64,000 nucleotides of DNA from Fibrella aquatilis. Lineage in GTDB: Bacteria > Bacteroidota > Bacteroidia > Cytophagales > Spirosomataceae. Below the pieces are notes generated by a model that made no database searches, was not told where the DNA came from, and was given only the letters and a program-made list of their open reading frames with translations. Positions 16,863 through 26,049 of this stretch are shown here, in pieces. Position numbers and translations under genes: made by a program. Within the stretch, counting starts at the first letter, position 1. Each line of letters starts with the position of its first letter. The stretch spans positions 62,001-126,000 of the forward strand of contig NZ_JAFMYU010000005.1 of NCBI RefSeq assembly GCF_017353255.1, in the 5' to 3' direction.

Positions 16863-17780
16863 TTTTAGAAAGCTTCGCAGCCAGTTTTCACAGGCGGCGG
16901 GCCAGCCTGATACCGACTCGCCGGGCTTGGTACGAAGCGCAAACCCGTGACCGCCAGTAGGGTAGAGGTGCATTTCGGCAGGTACGTTATGTTGTACACA
17001 GGCCGAATAGTACATGATACTGTTCTCAACCGGCACGCCTTTATCATCCATAGCATGCACCAGGAATGTTCGCGGGGTTTGGGCCGTTACCTGCTTTTCG
17101 TTGGAATACAGTTCAATCATGGCCGCATCGGCTTTGTCGGGACCCAGCAGTTTATCGCGCGAACCGCCATGCGCCTTATCGCCGAAGGTGATCACGGGAT
17201 AGAGCAAGATGGTGAAGTTGGGCTTAGCCTGCTCGTCGGCTTTGGGGCCTCTGTTGTAATGCGTAGACAGCGTAGAGGCTAAGTGCCCGCCCGCCGAGAA
17301 TCCCATTACGCCAATGCGGCTGGGGTCAATGCCATACTGACTCGCCTGCTGCCGAATCATCCGCATGCCCTGCATGGCATCGGTCAGGGGCACTTCGCGG
17401 GGGACGGTTTGAGTGCGGTCGTCGGGGAGGCGATATTTGAGCACCACAGCCACTAGTCCCCGGTCGGTAAACCATTTGGCCATGTCGCTGCCTTCGTGCC
17501 CCGCCGCCAGAATAGAGTATCCACCACCGGGGCAGATCATCACGGCGGCTTTTTGGGTCGATGATGGTTTAGTGGGCAGGTAGACCGTCAGCGTAGGCAC
17601 GGTCACGTCGCTAATACGGAGAATGCCCCCTTCGGTGGTACTTTTTTCGGTGAGCGTTACGCCCGGCTTGGCCAGCGGAATGGCACCCGAAGGCCAGAGT
17701 GGGAGTACAGTTTGGGCCATTGCGGCTGAAGAAAGCAGGCTAACCGAAAGGGCCAGTCCTGTGGCGATCAGTGTGTGCAT
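16860..17780 (-). CDS. Secreted alpha/beta hydrolase (esterase family)
   Basis: A 306-residue protein with a signal peptide ending AAMAQ. The alpha/beta hydrolase core has an oxyanion HGG-like strand (AAVMICPGGGYSILAAGHEG), nucleophile Ser in GFSAGGHLAS, Asp in LVHAMDDKGVP, and His in TGGHGFALR. This matches the acetyl-xylan-esterase/BD-FAE-like carbohydrate esterases that Bacteroidota secrete. The natural substrate could be an acetylated polysaccharide but nothing nearby fixes it. The stop codon is in the 43-bp palindrome shared with the GH3 fusion gene. Confidence 0.88.
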   Translation of the reverse strand: MHTLIATGLALSVSLLSSAAMAQTVLPLWPSGAIPLAKPGVTLTEKSTTEGGILRISDVTVPTLTVYLPTKPSSTQKAAVMICPGGGYSILAAGHEGSDMAKWFTDRGLVAVVLKYRLPDDRTQTVPREVPLTDAMQGMRMIRQQASQYGIDPSRIGVMGFSAGGHLASTLSTHYNRGPKADEQAKPNFTILLYPVITFGDKAHGGSRDKLLGPDKADAAMIELYSNEKQVTAQTPRTFLVHAMDDKGVPVENSIMYYSACVQHNVPAEMHLYPTGGHGFALRTKPGESVSGWPAACENWLRSFLK

Positions 17781-17836
17781 TGTCTGGAGAAATTAAGGGT
17801 AGAGTCAGCAACCCCGTCCCAAAAAAGCCCGTGCCC

Positions 17837-19090
17837 CTAGATCTCTACTTCACCATCTACTTCTGTCGTACCAGCCTTTTTACTGCCATGCAACACATCA
17901 ATCAGTTCTTGAACCCTATATACGGTAGAGTTTAAGCGGTTGCCCAGAATGATAATTACATACTCGTCTTTGGGGCTAAACCAAAACATGGTATTGTAGC
18001 CCTTCCACCAGCCGGTGTGGTAAATAAATTCGGGTTGGTTGAGCGTATTAAGTTGCATCCTAAAGCCATAGCCATAGTTGCGGGCACCTTTTCGCTCGAA
18101 ACTGCGCGGAATGAATGCCTCAGCCAGTGTCTTCCGCGACAGCAGGCAGTCGCCGTTGAGTGCCCGGTACCACCGAAACAGATCGCCGATGGTTGAATAA
18201 ACCCCCTTATCGCCCACTACCCCGTCGAAGTAATCTTTCGGAATACGGCGATTCATCTGATAACCGGCTGTGCGGTGCTGGTTAATGGAATCGTTTTTGG
18301 TGGTGGCTACGTAGGTGTCGTGCATACCCAAGGGCAAGAAAATGGTGCGGCGCAGGTATTCGTCGAAAGGCTGTTTGGTTACCTTTTCCACAATGGCAGC
18401 CAGCACCATATAGTTGGTGTTATTATACGAAAACCCCCGGCCCGGCACGTTATATTTTTTCGGCGTGGGCGATACCGTAGCAAACCAGTGCATAATATCG
18501 GCGTTGGTGGGCAGGTGCGGCTCTTTACGGTAATAATTCACCTTCATACTATCGTCGAACGAATAAACGTAGTTCGGTAGCCCACTCCGGTGGCTTAGCA
18601 GGTCGCGGATGGTTATATTATGGTAGGGGAAGTCGGGAAAAAACTGCTGAATAGAGTCGCTAAAGGCTAATTTGTGGGCTTCCTGCAATTTCAGCACAGC
18701 TATGGCCGTGAACGTTTTGGAGAGTGAAGCCAGCTGAAATTTAGACTGCTCGACCAGTGTGTCGCGGTCATTTTTCTCGAAATGAGCCAGCCCAAAGCAA
18801 TGTTTATATAAGACAATGCCCTTCTGAGCTACCAGCACGTTGCCGTTCAACCCACCGCGCACTTTCTGCTGGATAATGGCTTCAATTTGTCGGGTTTTCT
18901 CGTCAGCCCCGATTGATTCCCGAATAACCTGCTCTTCTGTCGGCGATAGAATCTGGTCATCGGCACAGTTCCGCAACTCCACCGTCGAACGGTTGGTTGT
19001 TTGAGTAGACTGTCCACATGACATACTAACCAGAGTACTACCAACAACAACGGCAATAACTGCCCAACGGCGACATAACAACAGTCTCAT
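17837..19090 (-). CDS. Serine hydrolase lipoprotein (beta-lactamase/PBP-like)
   Basis: 417 residues from the ATG at 19090; a GTG two codons earlier is less likely. The N-terminus is a lipoprotein signal with lipobox LVSMSC. The class C beta-lactamase fold shows S-x-x-K as SLSK in LASLSKTFTAIAV, the Y-x-N motif in FSYNNTNY, and HTGWWKG as the third motif. These proteins are usually peptidases, esterases or D-aminopeptidases rather than true beta-lactamases. It is the second such domain within 3 kb. Its stop is 56 nt before the start of the esterase gene on the same strand, so co-transcription is possible. Confidence 0.88.
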   Translation of the reverse strand: MRLLLCRRWAVIAVVVGSTLVSMSCGQSTQTTNRSTVELRNCADDQILSPTEEQVIRESIGADEKTRQIEAIIQQKVRGGLNGNVLVAQKGIVLYKHCFGLAHFEKNDRDTLVEQSKFQLASLSKTFTAIAVLKLQEAHKLAFSDSIQQFFPDFPYHNITIRDLLSHRSGLPNYVYSFDDSMKVNYYRKEPHLPTNADIMHWFATVSPTPKKYNVPGRGFSYNNTNYMVLAAIVEKVTKQPFDEYLRRTIFLPLGMHDTYVATTKNDSINQHRTAGYQMNRRIPKDYFDGVVGDKGVYSTIGDLFRWYRALNGDCLLSRKTLAEAFIPRSFERKGARNYGYGFRMQLNTLNQPEFIYHTGWWKGYNTMFWFSPKDEYVIIILGNRLNSTVYRVQELIDVLHGSKKAGTTEVDGEVEI

Positions 19091-19256
19091 CTGCACAAAT
19101 CCAGTCGCTCAATGCGATCACTAACTAGTTGAAAAGAAAGAGAAGATTCGTAACCTTACTGCTTACAAGCTACAAAAATAAGTGCCCTCCCGGCCCGATA
19201 ACGACCAGTGGGGGTAAAATCGCGTAGTGTTTGAGAAAAAATTAGCAATAGCCTAA

Positions 19257-20636
19257 CTACCTACCCCGGCCTTGAGCCATTACACGGAGTGTCTGTGCGA
19301 TGATCCATAAATCGAGCATCAGTGAACGCCGTTTTGGGTAGAGCAAATCGAACCGAAGCCGCTGTACCATCTCCTCGATAGTAGCGGCATAGCCGAACCG
19401 TATTTGTCCGATGGAGGTGATGCCAGGTTTCACCTTCAATAAGTCAGTATATTCTGGCGCTATTTCCACGATTTTATCGATGAAAAACTGCCGTTCTGGC
19501 CGCGGGCCTACTACTGACATGTCGCCTTTCAACACGTTGACAAATTGGGGAAGCTCATCAATGCGAGTCTGGCGCATAAACCGACCCCAAGGCGTAATAC
19601 GATTGTCGAGTAATCCCTGCGAGAGCGAAGGCCCAGCTTTCTCAGCGTCGACATACATGCTTCTAAACTTATAGATCATGAAGGGCTTACCATGCTGCCC
19701 GATCCGCTCCTGTTCATATAACACCGGGCCTTTCGACGCAAAGCGGGTAATCAGACCTACCAGCACATACAACGGTGATCCCAGTACCAGTACTCCTGCC
19801 GAAAACAGGATATCGAACGAGCGCTTTAAAAATGCCACGCGAAAACTGTCGAGATCTTTCGTCGATAAGTTTAGAACGGGCAGGAAATCGTGGTACTCAA
19901 CAGAAGCTCCTTTTGTCAAAAATCCCCTGAAATCGACCAGTAGTTTAATCTGAAAATCGAGTCGTTCAGATTGGTCTACGATCTGTTTCAACTGTACGTT
20001 ATCAATATAAGGCATACAGCAGTAGACGCAGTCAATGCCTTCGCGTTTGACGAAGGCGGCTAGTTGTGTATAATCTCCTGCTAATTGACCCGCGTTTTCG
20101 GGTGTAGACCAATCAAAATAACCCTGAAAACGAAAGCCCATCTCGGGGTGTACGTCATAAAAGCGAGTTATCGTTTGCGCTAGTTTGCCATAGCCAACCA
20201 CCACAAACCGGCGACTGTTATAACCTCTGGCACGAAATTCCTGCAAAAACAATAAGCCGCCCAGACGAAACAGACCAGCCGTAATCAGAAAAAGTAAATA
20301 AGTGATTAAGAGCTGAGTTCGAGAGAAAAACACATTCTGAAAAAGCATCCAAAACAGGGCAATAACAGCCATATGGACAGATGTGAGCATCAGCAGTTTC
20401 CTCATCAATGGCCCCGCCTTAAATAGTTGACGTGGAAACACATACGGCTGGGTGAGCAGAATAATAGCTGCCCAGGCAACGTTAAAGGCAATCCACAACG
20501 ATTGGTAGGGTGGCTGAGCAATCTCATCAATATTGCCAAAAGCCCACCCATATGCACCCACGAATGAGGCATTAAGGCACACGAAATCAAAGAAAACGTG
20601 TAGTGGGAACAGCAATACGGAATAACGATGCTTCAT
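19257..20636 (-). CDS. Polyprenyl-phosphate sugar-1-phosphate transferase initiating polysaccharide synthesis
   Basis: 459 residues from the ATG at 20636; an upstream TTG is in frame. It is the priming enzyme of a Wzx/Wzy-type polymer, moving a hexose-1-phosphate onto undecaprenyl phosphate. Four N-terminal membrane helices (about 5-125) are followed by a Rossmann-like CoA-binding-type domain (VVVGYGKLAQTI), then a fifth helix and the bacterial sugar transferase domain. That domain is marked by KRSFDILFS, YKFRSM, RIDELPQFVNVLKGDMSVVG and PRPER. The overall form is that of WcaJ/PssZ. It opens the polysaccharide locus together with Wzi; the sugar is unknown. Confidence 0.92.
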   Translation of the reverse strand: MKHRYSVLLFPLHVFFDFVCLNASFVGAYGWAFGNIDEIAQPPYQSLWIAFNVAWAAIILLTQPYVFPRQLFKAGPLMRKLLMLTSVHMAVIALFWMLFQNVFFSRTQLLITYLLFLITAGLFRLGGLLFLQEFRARGYNSRRFVVVGYGKLAQTITRFYDVHPEMGFRFQGYFDWSTPENAGQLAGDYTQLAAFVKREGIDCVYCCMPYIDNVQLKQIVDQSERLDFQIKLLVDFRGFLTKGASVEYHDFLPVLNLSTKDLDSFRVAFLKRSFDILFSAGVLVLGSPLYVLVGLITRFASKGPVLYEQERIGQHGKPFMIYKFRSMYVDAEKAGPSLSQGLLDNRITPWGRFMRQTRIDELPQFVNVLKGDMSVVGPRPERQFFIDKIVEIAPEYTDLLKVKPGITSIGQIRFGYAATIEEMVQRLRFDLLYPKRRSLMLDLWIIAQTLRVMAQGRGR

Positions 20637-20791
20637 ACAAAACGTCAACAACGATGCCGCCAGAAATATACGGCATTGAAACGATCACAGTGAGACGGTT
20701 TAGGCAACGGCCTTATGTCATCATTGATAAAGGTAAGGCCATACGCCCAAAAACAGGCTATATCTTTGAGTAGTCGGCACTTAAGTCAGTA

Positions 20792-22324
20792 CTATTTTGT
20801 CCACTGTCTACGAAGGCCTACGTATAACCCAAAAGAATCTTGGTACAGTCCACCAGTATCATAGGCTACTCTTCCGATCACTTCGGTACCATCAAAAAGC
20901 TGACCAAAATTTCCTTGTGAATGAATTACCGTAGACAATTGGCCAAACAGGGATACCTGTGTAATTGGCATACGGAAGGGTGTGTCGTAGGTACCCAAAT
21001 TTCGGCTCACTGACAGTTTTGTCTGGTAAGAAAGCCCCTTTGGCAATACGCCACCACGCCAGGGCAACGTACCCGCGGCGGCCAGATGCCAGGCATAAAT
21101 TCTATTGTTATTGGTAAAACCACCAAAGGATGTATTTCCCGCACGGTCATAATATGGATTGATGAACGGAGTGCCGACAGTCAGCCGCTGATATGCCCAC
21201 CCGTCACGAAACTGGGCATTGTTAAAATAATTAACACGCCCCCGCCGCGCCGGGTCGTCGATGACGAATTCAGGCCCGCCCTGATTAGCAATGTTTAGGA
21301 ATTCAAACAGAACGGTGCGCACCACGGCATCTGGGTCATTGCTTCGTAAACGAATGCCATTGAGTCCATCAGCAATGCTGGTGAGGTAGAAGAGGGCACC
21401 TGAATCATATGGGTTCTGCCGGTATATGAACAGCGAATGCCTTCGTAAATCGATTTCTAAAGCCAGGTCAACTGATCCCAAGTGATTACCGATGCGGTTA
21501 GTCAAGTCAAAGTCTGTAATGCCCGGCGAAGGAGTAAAAATGGATTGACTACCTGTGCGTAGTCCTGTAATAACCAGCAAATAGTCTTGAAAACTGGCAG
21601 GTAACTGTTCCGAGTTAACTACACCCAAGGCGGCCAGTTCCGGGCTTCTACCCCCCCATACTACATCATGATTGATGCCACCGTAAGCCCGAAAAGTGCT
21701 TTGCGCTTTGCCAAGCCTGAAAAACAGCGACTTCTGGTGCAAAAAGGCGTGCCGAACGTAGGTGCCACCGCCCAACCAGCCATGGGCAAACATACCCATA
21801 ACCGATACCCAGCCTTTAGTAAACTTAATCGGTGTAAAGATGGGTATGCCAATTTGCAGTTTAGGAATTGGTAGCGCATTACCCGACCAGGTATAAGAAC
21901 CGGAGGTCAGCAGCGTATCGACCAGGCCAAAGATCTCCCGGCGGCGACCGGCGTAGGCTTCAAAAATGCCAAACCTGGCTTTGACGTAAGCCTGTTGCAA
22001 AATCACGGGCGACGCAGGAGGTAAATTACCGTAGTTAGCACCGTTAGCAATTACGTCCACCCCATAGCCTAGATCAAAGCCGTGTCGGGTGGTATCGTAG
22101 TCACTAGCTAAGCCGACACGAAAAGTAGCCGAAGGCGTATAATAAGGAACCGATCCATATTGATTAGCTCGCAACCAAAACGGCGTTTGCCCAGATGTAG
22201 AGAAATACGCGCCCGCTTCAACCTGATATTGGTTCGGTGCCCGGATGGCCGATGACTGAGCATAAAGCTGGAATGAGCCTAAGCAGAAGCTATTGATAAT
22301 GAAGATGTTGAGCCAACTACGCAT
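20792..22324 (-). CDS. Wzi-family capsule assembly outer-membrane protein
   Basis: A 510-residue protein with a signal peptide ending LYAQS and a long run of amphipathic strands, consistent with the 18-strand Wzi barrel. Recognisable Wzi segments include ANQYGSVPYYTP near the N-terminus, an AYAGRRREIFGLVD strand, and a KGWVSVMGMFAHGW region. Wzi anchors group 1-type capsule at the cell surface in E. coli; in Bacteroidota the family often accompanies exopolysaccharide loci. It lies in the same orientation as, and 155 nt upstream of, the initiating transferase gene. Confident on family; the exact role here is inferred. Confidence 0.88.
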   Translation of the reverse strand: MRSWLNIFIINSFCLGSFQLYAQSSAIRAPNQYQVEAGAYFSTSGQTPFWLRANQYGSVPYYTPSATFRVGLASDYDTTRHGFDLGYGVDVIANGANYGNLPPASPVILQQAYVKARFGIFEAYAGRRREIFGLVDTLLTSGSYTWSGNALPIPKLQIGIPIFTPIKFTKGWVSVMGMFAHGWLGGGTYVRHAFLHQKSLFFRLGKAQSTFRAYGGINHDVVWGGRSPELAALGVVNSEQLPASFQDYLLVITGLRTGSQSIFTPSPGITDFDLTNRIGNHLGSVDLALEIDLRRHSLFIYRQNPYDSGALFYLTSIADGLNGIRLRSNDPDAVVRTVLFEFLNIANQGGPEFVIDDPARRGRVNYFNNAQFRDGWAYQRLTVGTPFINPYYDRAGNTSFGGFTNNNRIYAWHLAAAGTLPWRGGVLPKGLSYQTKLSVSRNLGTYDTPFRMPITQVSLFGQLSTVIHSQGNFGQLFDGTEVIGRVAYDTGGLYQDSFGLYVGLRRQWTK

Positions 22325-22387
22325 CGTTACCGTTTTGCGGTGAGTGAATGAAACATGCCAGTATACAAACCACCAAAGATAGCCGCA

Positions 22388-22428
22388 AAAAGGCCGAAGC
22401 CACCCCGTGGAGGTGGCTTCGGCCTTTT
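22388..22428 (-). terminator. Terminator after the tail-fibre-like gene
   Basis: A perfect 17-bp stem (22388-22404 with 22412-22428) of AAAAGGCCGAAGCCACC with a 7-nt loop. The flanking A and T runs are four or five bases in either direction. It separates the repetitive protein gene from the Wzi gene on the same strand. Confidence 0.85.
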
Positions 22429-22461
22429 AACGATGCAGTGTGGGTGTTTCGTCCCTATTAT

Positions 22462-24309
22462 TTATTTACGGGTTCCTGACGAGGCACCACGGCGTAACTG
22501 CTGTTTAATACGCTTGTTTTCAAGGCGTAAGGCTTGCGTTTCTTTCTTCAACTCGATCATGTATAGAGTCAATTCTTCGATTTTCTCCAGTAGTTTGGCA
22601 TCCATCTTACCCACATCTACACCATCGCGTACCACTTCTTCTGCAGAAGGAACACCCGGCAGATGCCCATGCGCGTTGATGTGTTGCTCTACCTGGGCCA
22701 GCGAACGCAGGTTATACTGTTTATCAAACACCTTGTCGCTCCAGTCGCTGGTGTTGGCCACGGCTACCTTCACCTTTTCGGTCAGGATGCCCTCGCTTAC
22801 ATAGAGACGATAGCCCGCCGGCGTCTTGCTGACACCAGGACCAATTACTACGCCTCCCGCGTTAGTATTCGTTAGGTTTGCCCCCTCTACTGACCAGTTT
22901 CCATCAACGCCGTCGGCTCCCAGACGGGCACCAGTTGTACTGCCCAGTACCACGTCACCATTCGCGTTTACGGTGAGGAAGCGCGTAGCTGTGGCAATAG
23001 TGCCAGGGTTAGCCGTAGTCAGGTTTTTCAGGCGCAACCCGCTGGTGCCTGCGGCGGCACTAACAATCTCCAGTTTATTACCCGGTGCGGTAGTACCAAT
23101 ACCCACATTGGCGTTGTTGCCTAGAATCACCGAGTTAGCTTGCGTTACCTGCGCTCCAGCACCCAGGGTTACTACATTGTCTAACTGCACGGTGCTGAAT
23201 GACTGTGGAATCCCCGAATCTTTGCCCAAAAAAACGCTGTTGGATGTGTTATTACCAAAGGCTCCGGCCACCTGTCCAACGGCAACGTTACCTGTTGAGT
23301 TACCAATAAAGTTGTTTCCTGCATACTGCCCAATAGCTATATTATTGGACGTATTACCCTTTAAGCCTGCTCCATCACCAATGTAGATGTTGCCGCTACC
23401 CGTAGAGTTAGCATTACCAGCAGCATTACCCATCATGAAATTGCCGCTTCCTGACACATTGTTGGCTCCTGCAGTTGCTCCCAAAAATAGGTTGTTAATA
23501 CCTGTGGTGTTGTTAGCTCCTGCTCGTTGACCTATGAAGGTATTATTTATCCCCGTATTGGTCAGACCTGCACTATAACCAATAAATGTGTTGTTGACAC
23601 CACTGACGTTATTAAAACCTGAGTGATAACCTATAAAGGTGTTCTCAAGTCCATTTATGTTTGACGCACCTGACTCGAAGCCAACAAAAGTGTTTTGAGA
23701 TCCTGTGTTGACAGAACCCGCCTTACTACCGACAAACACGTTTTGTTGTCCAGTGGAGTTTCCTGAACCAGCTAATGACCCCGCGAATACATTGTCTCCA
23801 CCCGATGTGTTGCTCGAACCAGCGTCTGAACCTAAGAAAGCATTATTTGAACCGCTCCCATTTGAATACCCTGCCCCAGTGCCCAAAAAAGCGTTATTAC
23901 TTCCTCCTGTATTGAAGTAGCCAGAGCGTTGACCGATGAATAGGTTGCTGAAGCCAGCGTCGTTTGAATATCCAGCCCCCGAACCCATGAACGTATTGTT
24001 GTTGCCACCGACGTTGCTGAAACCTGAAGAGTAACCCACAAAAGAGTTACCTTGCCCTGAGGTATTCAAGCTGCCTGCGCTGGCACCTAAAAACACATTC
24101 TGCGTACCCGCCATGTTCTGGATGCCAGTGCCCCTACCAATAAACAAGTTGCTGGCTCCACTCATATTTAAGTTTCCTGCACCCACCCCAACCAGAGTGT
24201 TGTCAGAGCCTGGAGTAGCTGAACTTGGGGAAGTTGAAACATAGTTTGTCTGCGCCTGACAAACCGATCCTGCAATAATAAATCCTGCGACAAATAGTAG
24301 TTGTTTCAT
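22462..24309 (-). CDS. Repetitive beta-helix tail-fibre-like secreted protein
   Basis: A 615-residue protein with a signal peptide ending VCQAQ. Residues about 25-380 consist of some 20 degenerate repeats of 14-18 residues of the form NTFIGYxAGxxNxxGxx, as found in YadA-type head repeats and Bacteroidota tail-fibre-like proteins. The region about 390-500 is a connecting beta-rich part (NSVILGNNANVGIGTTAPGNKL). The C-terminus (about 520-615) has SDKVFDKQYNLRSLAQVEQH, HGHLPGVPSAEEV and an ending coiled coil, the usual tail of these proteins. It is probably a trimeric surface fibre. It sits inside the polysaccharide locus but is separated from its neighbours by its own promoter and terminator. 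Confidence 0.82.
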   Translation of the reverse strand: MKQLLFVAGFIIAGSVCQAQTNYVSTSPSSATPGSDNTLVGVGAGNLNMSGASNLFIGRGTGIQNMAGTQNVFLGASAGSLNTSGQGNSFVGYSSGFSNVGGNNNTFMGSGAGYSNDAGFSNLFIGQRSGYFNTGGSNNAFLGTGAGYSNGSGSNNAFLGSDAGSSNTSGGDNVFAGSLAGSGNSTGQQNVFVGSKAGSVNTGSQNTFVGFESGASNINGLENTFIGYHSGFNNVSGVNNTFIGYSAGLTNTGINNTFIGQRAGANNTTGINNLFLGATAGANNVSGSGNFMMGNAAGNANSTGSGNIYIGDGAGLKGNTSNNIAIGQYAGNNFIGNSTGNVAVGQVAGAFGNNTSNSVFLGKDSGIPQSFSTVQLDNVVTLGAGAQVTQANSVILGNNANVGIGTTAPGNKLEIVSAAAGTSGLRLKNLTTANPGTIATATRFLTVNANGDVVLGSTTGARLGADGVDGNWSVEGANLTNTNAGGVVIGPGVSKTPAGYRLYVSEGILTEKVKVAVANTSDWSDKVFDKQYNLRSLAQVEQHINAHGHLPGVPSAEEVVRDGVDVGKMDAKLLEKIEELTLYMIELKKETQALRLENKRIKQQLRRGASSGTRK

Positions 24310-24328
24310 GCCTGCTTAGTTTTGTTGT

Positions 24329-24336
24329 CAAATGTA
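24329..24336 (-). promoter_or_regulatory. -7 element of the tail-fibre-like gene
   Basis: On the minus strand this reads TACATTTG, a full match to the Bacteroidota TAnnTTTG element, about 20 nt before the ATG at 24309. No TTG is found at the best spacing; the nearest is about 23 nt upstream in the terminator-like hairpin. Confidence 0.4.
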
Positions 24337-24352
24337 AACTTATTACACATTT

Positions 24353-24384
24353 AAAAAAACAACAGATGAGTACAGTCTGTTGTT
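24353..24384 (-). terminator. Minus-strand terminator-like hairpin in a divergent gap
   Basis: A 9-bp stem AACAACAGA/TCTGTTGTT (24358-24366 with 24376-24384), followed on the minus strand by a T-run. It lies upstream of a minus-strand gene and inside the 83-nt gap to a plus-strand gene, so it cannot end either of them. It may block antisense read-through coming from the right, insulating the tail-fibre gene promoter. Confidence 0.5.
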
Positions 24385-24392
24385 AGTCTACT

Positions 24393-26021
24393 ATGTCAGT
24401 AAACGTAAAAGACCCTCAATTCGGAGTGGTTGGTGATGGTGCTACAGATGACTCTGCGGCTATACAGAGGGCTGTCGATTATGCAAAGTCACGTCCAGCG
24501 GTGCCTGGTTCACCAGCTACATATAGAGCCACAGTCTATTTTCCCGCCGGCTACTATTACTTGGCGAGTCCAATCAACCTAACCAACACCAATGGAATAT
24601 GGCTAACTGGAGACGGGGGATCTTATTTAAACACCATAATATATGGTAGTACAGGTGGGGTCATATTTGATTTTAGCGGGTCGTCTCTGTCAGGCTGCGA
24701 GAACTTCACGTTTCTAACATCAGACCGCAACAGCCGATCTACTACTGGTGTTTTGTTTGCTCTAACAACTAATGGGGGGCTAAACTGTGGCATTAGACAC
24801 TGCTACTTTGAGATGAATGACACCCCGACGGCAAATGGAGGGTTTGGTTCTATAGGTTTGATGAATGTTCGGAGTGAAGAGTTCTTTATCCATGAATGCC
24901 TTCTCAAAGCCAACACTTCTTTGATTTTCTCCAACACACGGGATTTGTCTGAAACGGGCACCAATTTCACTGTGTCAAGCCCTTTTCAAGCTCTTCCAAC
25001 TGATGTTGGTTCAATGGGGGTGGTCAGTATTACTGGCACTTCACTCCAAAATATTGAACGAAGGCAGCCAGCTCTAGTGCTAATAGGCACAAACAGCATT
25101 AGTTTTCAAGGCTATATAAGTCGCGCTTCATCTAATAATGGTAACAACGAAACGGCAATACTGTGCGTCAGATACACAACTAATCTCAAAATTTTTGCAA
25201 CAATTGAATCATTTTCTAGAATATTAAGAGCTTTACTTGGTGGGTTCGAGGGCAATGAGCTAAAAGTAGTAATAGCTAACAGTAGTGCACCAGCCACTGA
25301 ATTAGTGGATGTCACAAATTGTGGGGTAAAAGGACTGTTGCTTCAAGTAAGCTTGCCGGTTGCCTCTGAACGCAACCGTTTTTTAGTGTACCATGCACCC
25401 GTGGCCGGTGGGACTCAACAAGCAAACGGAGTATTAACTAATTCAGTGATTACATGTACGGATGTGGTAGATAACCGAAATGTGATTACATCCAATCTGC
25501 TGAAACGGGCTGACAATGTAGTGTTTAACACTGACCAACCATTTGAGAAGCGAGGCGGGCGCATCAGACAGTTATTTACAAATTTTGCCAGCTTGGGCCA
25601 AACACGGGGAGGTACACAAACGACTATATTACGTTTTTCATTAGCGAGTGCTACGACTATAAATAACACCAATGGAGGTAGTTATCGAATTTGGATTGAT
25701 GGAACTATTAGTGCAGGATCATACGGTACCCAGGCATCAGCATCATTAGCTTTCCAAGCGCAAATACTTGTCAACCAAAGCTATAACGGTGTCTTTAGCC
25801 CAACATCGATTACCATTATCACTCTTGATCAGACAACAACCAACGCTGCTTATATGTCAATTGTTGGTGTTTCTATGGACGCAAGTTTTTCAAACGGCGT
25901 GGGTTCGGTTTTGCTAACTCCCCGTATCACGGGTACAAGTACAGGGGATCCAATAACATACAATGGTCAGGCAGAACTGCAAGCCGACTTTCTGGTTAAT
26001 GATTCAGTAGTTTTTCGGTGA
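24393..26021 (+). CDS. Right-handed beta-helix (pectate-lyase-3-like) protein
   Basis: A 542-residue protein with no signal peptide. The first 80 residues contain FGVVGDGATDDSAAIQRAVD and VYFPAGYYYL, the classic start of the pectate lyase superfamily 3/GH28-like beta-helix, which is also used by phage tailspikes. The helix seems to run to about residue 380. A separate beta-rich C-terminal domain (about 395-542, TILRFSLASATTIN to ADFLVNDSVVF) looks like a trimerisation or receptor module. The AT-rich composition matches the polysaccharide locus. It may cleave or bind the locus polymer. How it would leave the cell without a signal peptide is unclear. The fold is likely; the activity is unknown. 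Confidence 0.75.
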   Translation: MSVNVKDPQFGVVGDGATDDSAAIQRAVDYAKSRPAVPGSPATYRATVYFPAGYYYLASPINLTNTNGIWLTGDGGSYLNTIIYGSTGGVIFDFSGSSLSGCENFTFLTSDRNSRSTTGVLFALTTNGGLNCGIRHCYFEMNDTPTANGGFGSIGLMNVRSEEFFIHECLLKANTSLIFSNTRDLSETGTNFTVSSPFQALPTDVGSMGVVSITGTSLQNIERRQPALVLIGTNSISFQGYISRASSNNGNNETAILCVRYTTNLKIFATIESFSRILRALLGGFEGNELKVVIANSSAPATELVDVTNCGVKGLLLQVSLPVASERNRFLVYHAPVAGGTQQANGVLTNSVITCTDVVDNRNVITSNLLKRADNVVFNTDQPFEKRGGRIRQLFTNFASLGQTRGGTQTTILRFSLASATTINNTNGGSYRIWIDGTISAGSYGTQASASLAFQAQILVNQSYNGVFSPTSITIITLDQTTTNAAYMSIVGVSMDASFSNGVGSVLLTPRITGTSTGDPITYNGQAELQADFLVNDSVVFR

Positions 26022-26049
26022 TAAAGTGACGTCTTAATTTAGTGGATTT

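Noticed and set aside
22826-23386. A Pro/Ala-rich 186-codon frame on the plus strand
   Set aside because: It is antisense to the repeats of the tail-fibre-like gene; the low-complexity composition is a by-product of those repeats.
22500-24250. Regularly spaced short repeats suggestive of a CRISPR array
   Set aside because: The repeats are degenerate codons for NTFIGYxAG-type protein repeats with an open frame throughout, not identical repeats with unique spacers.
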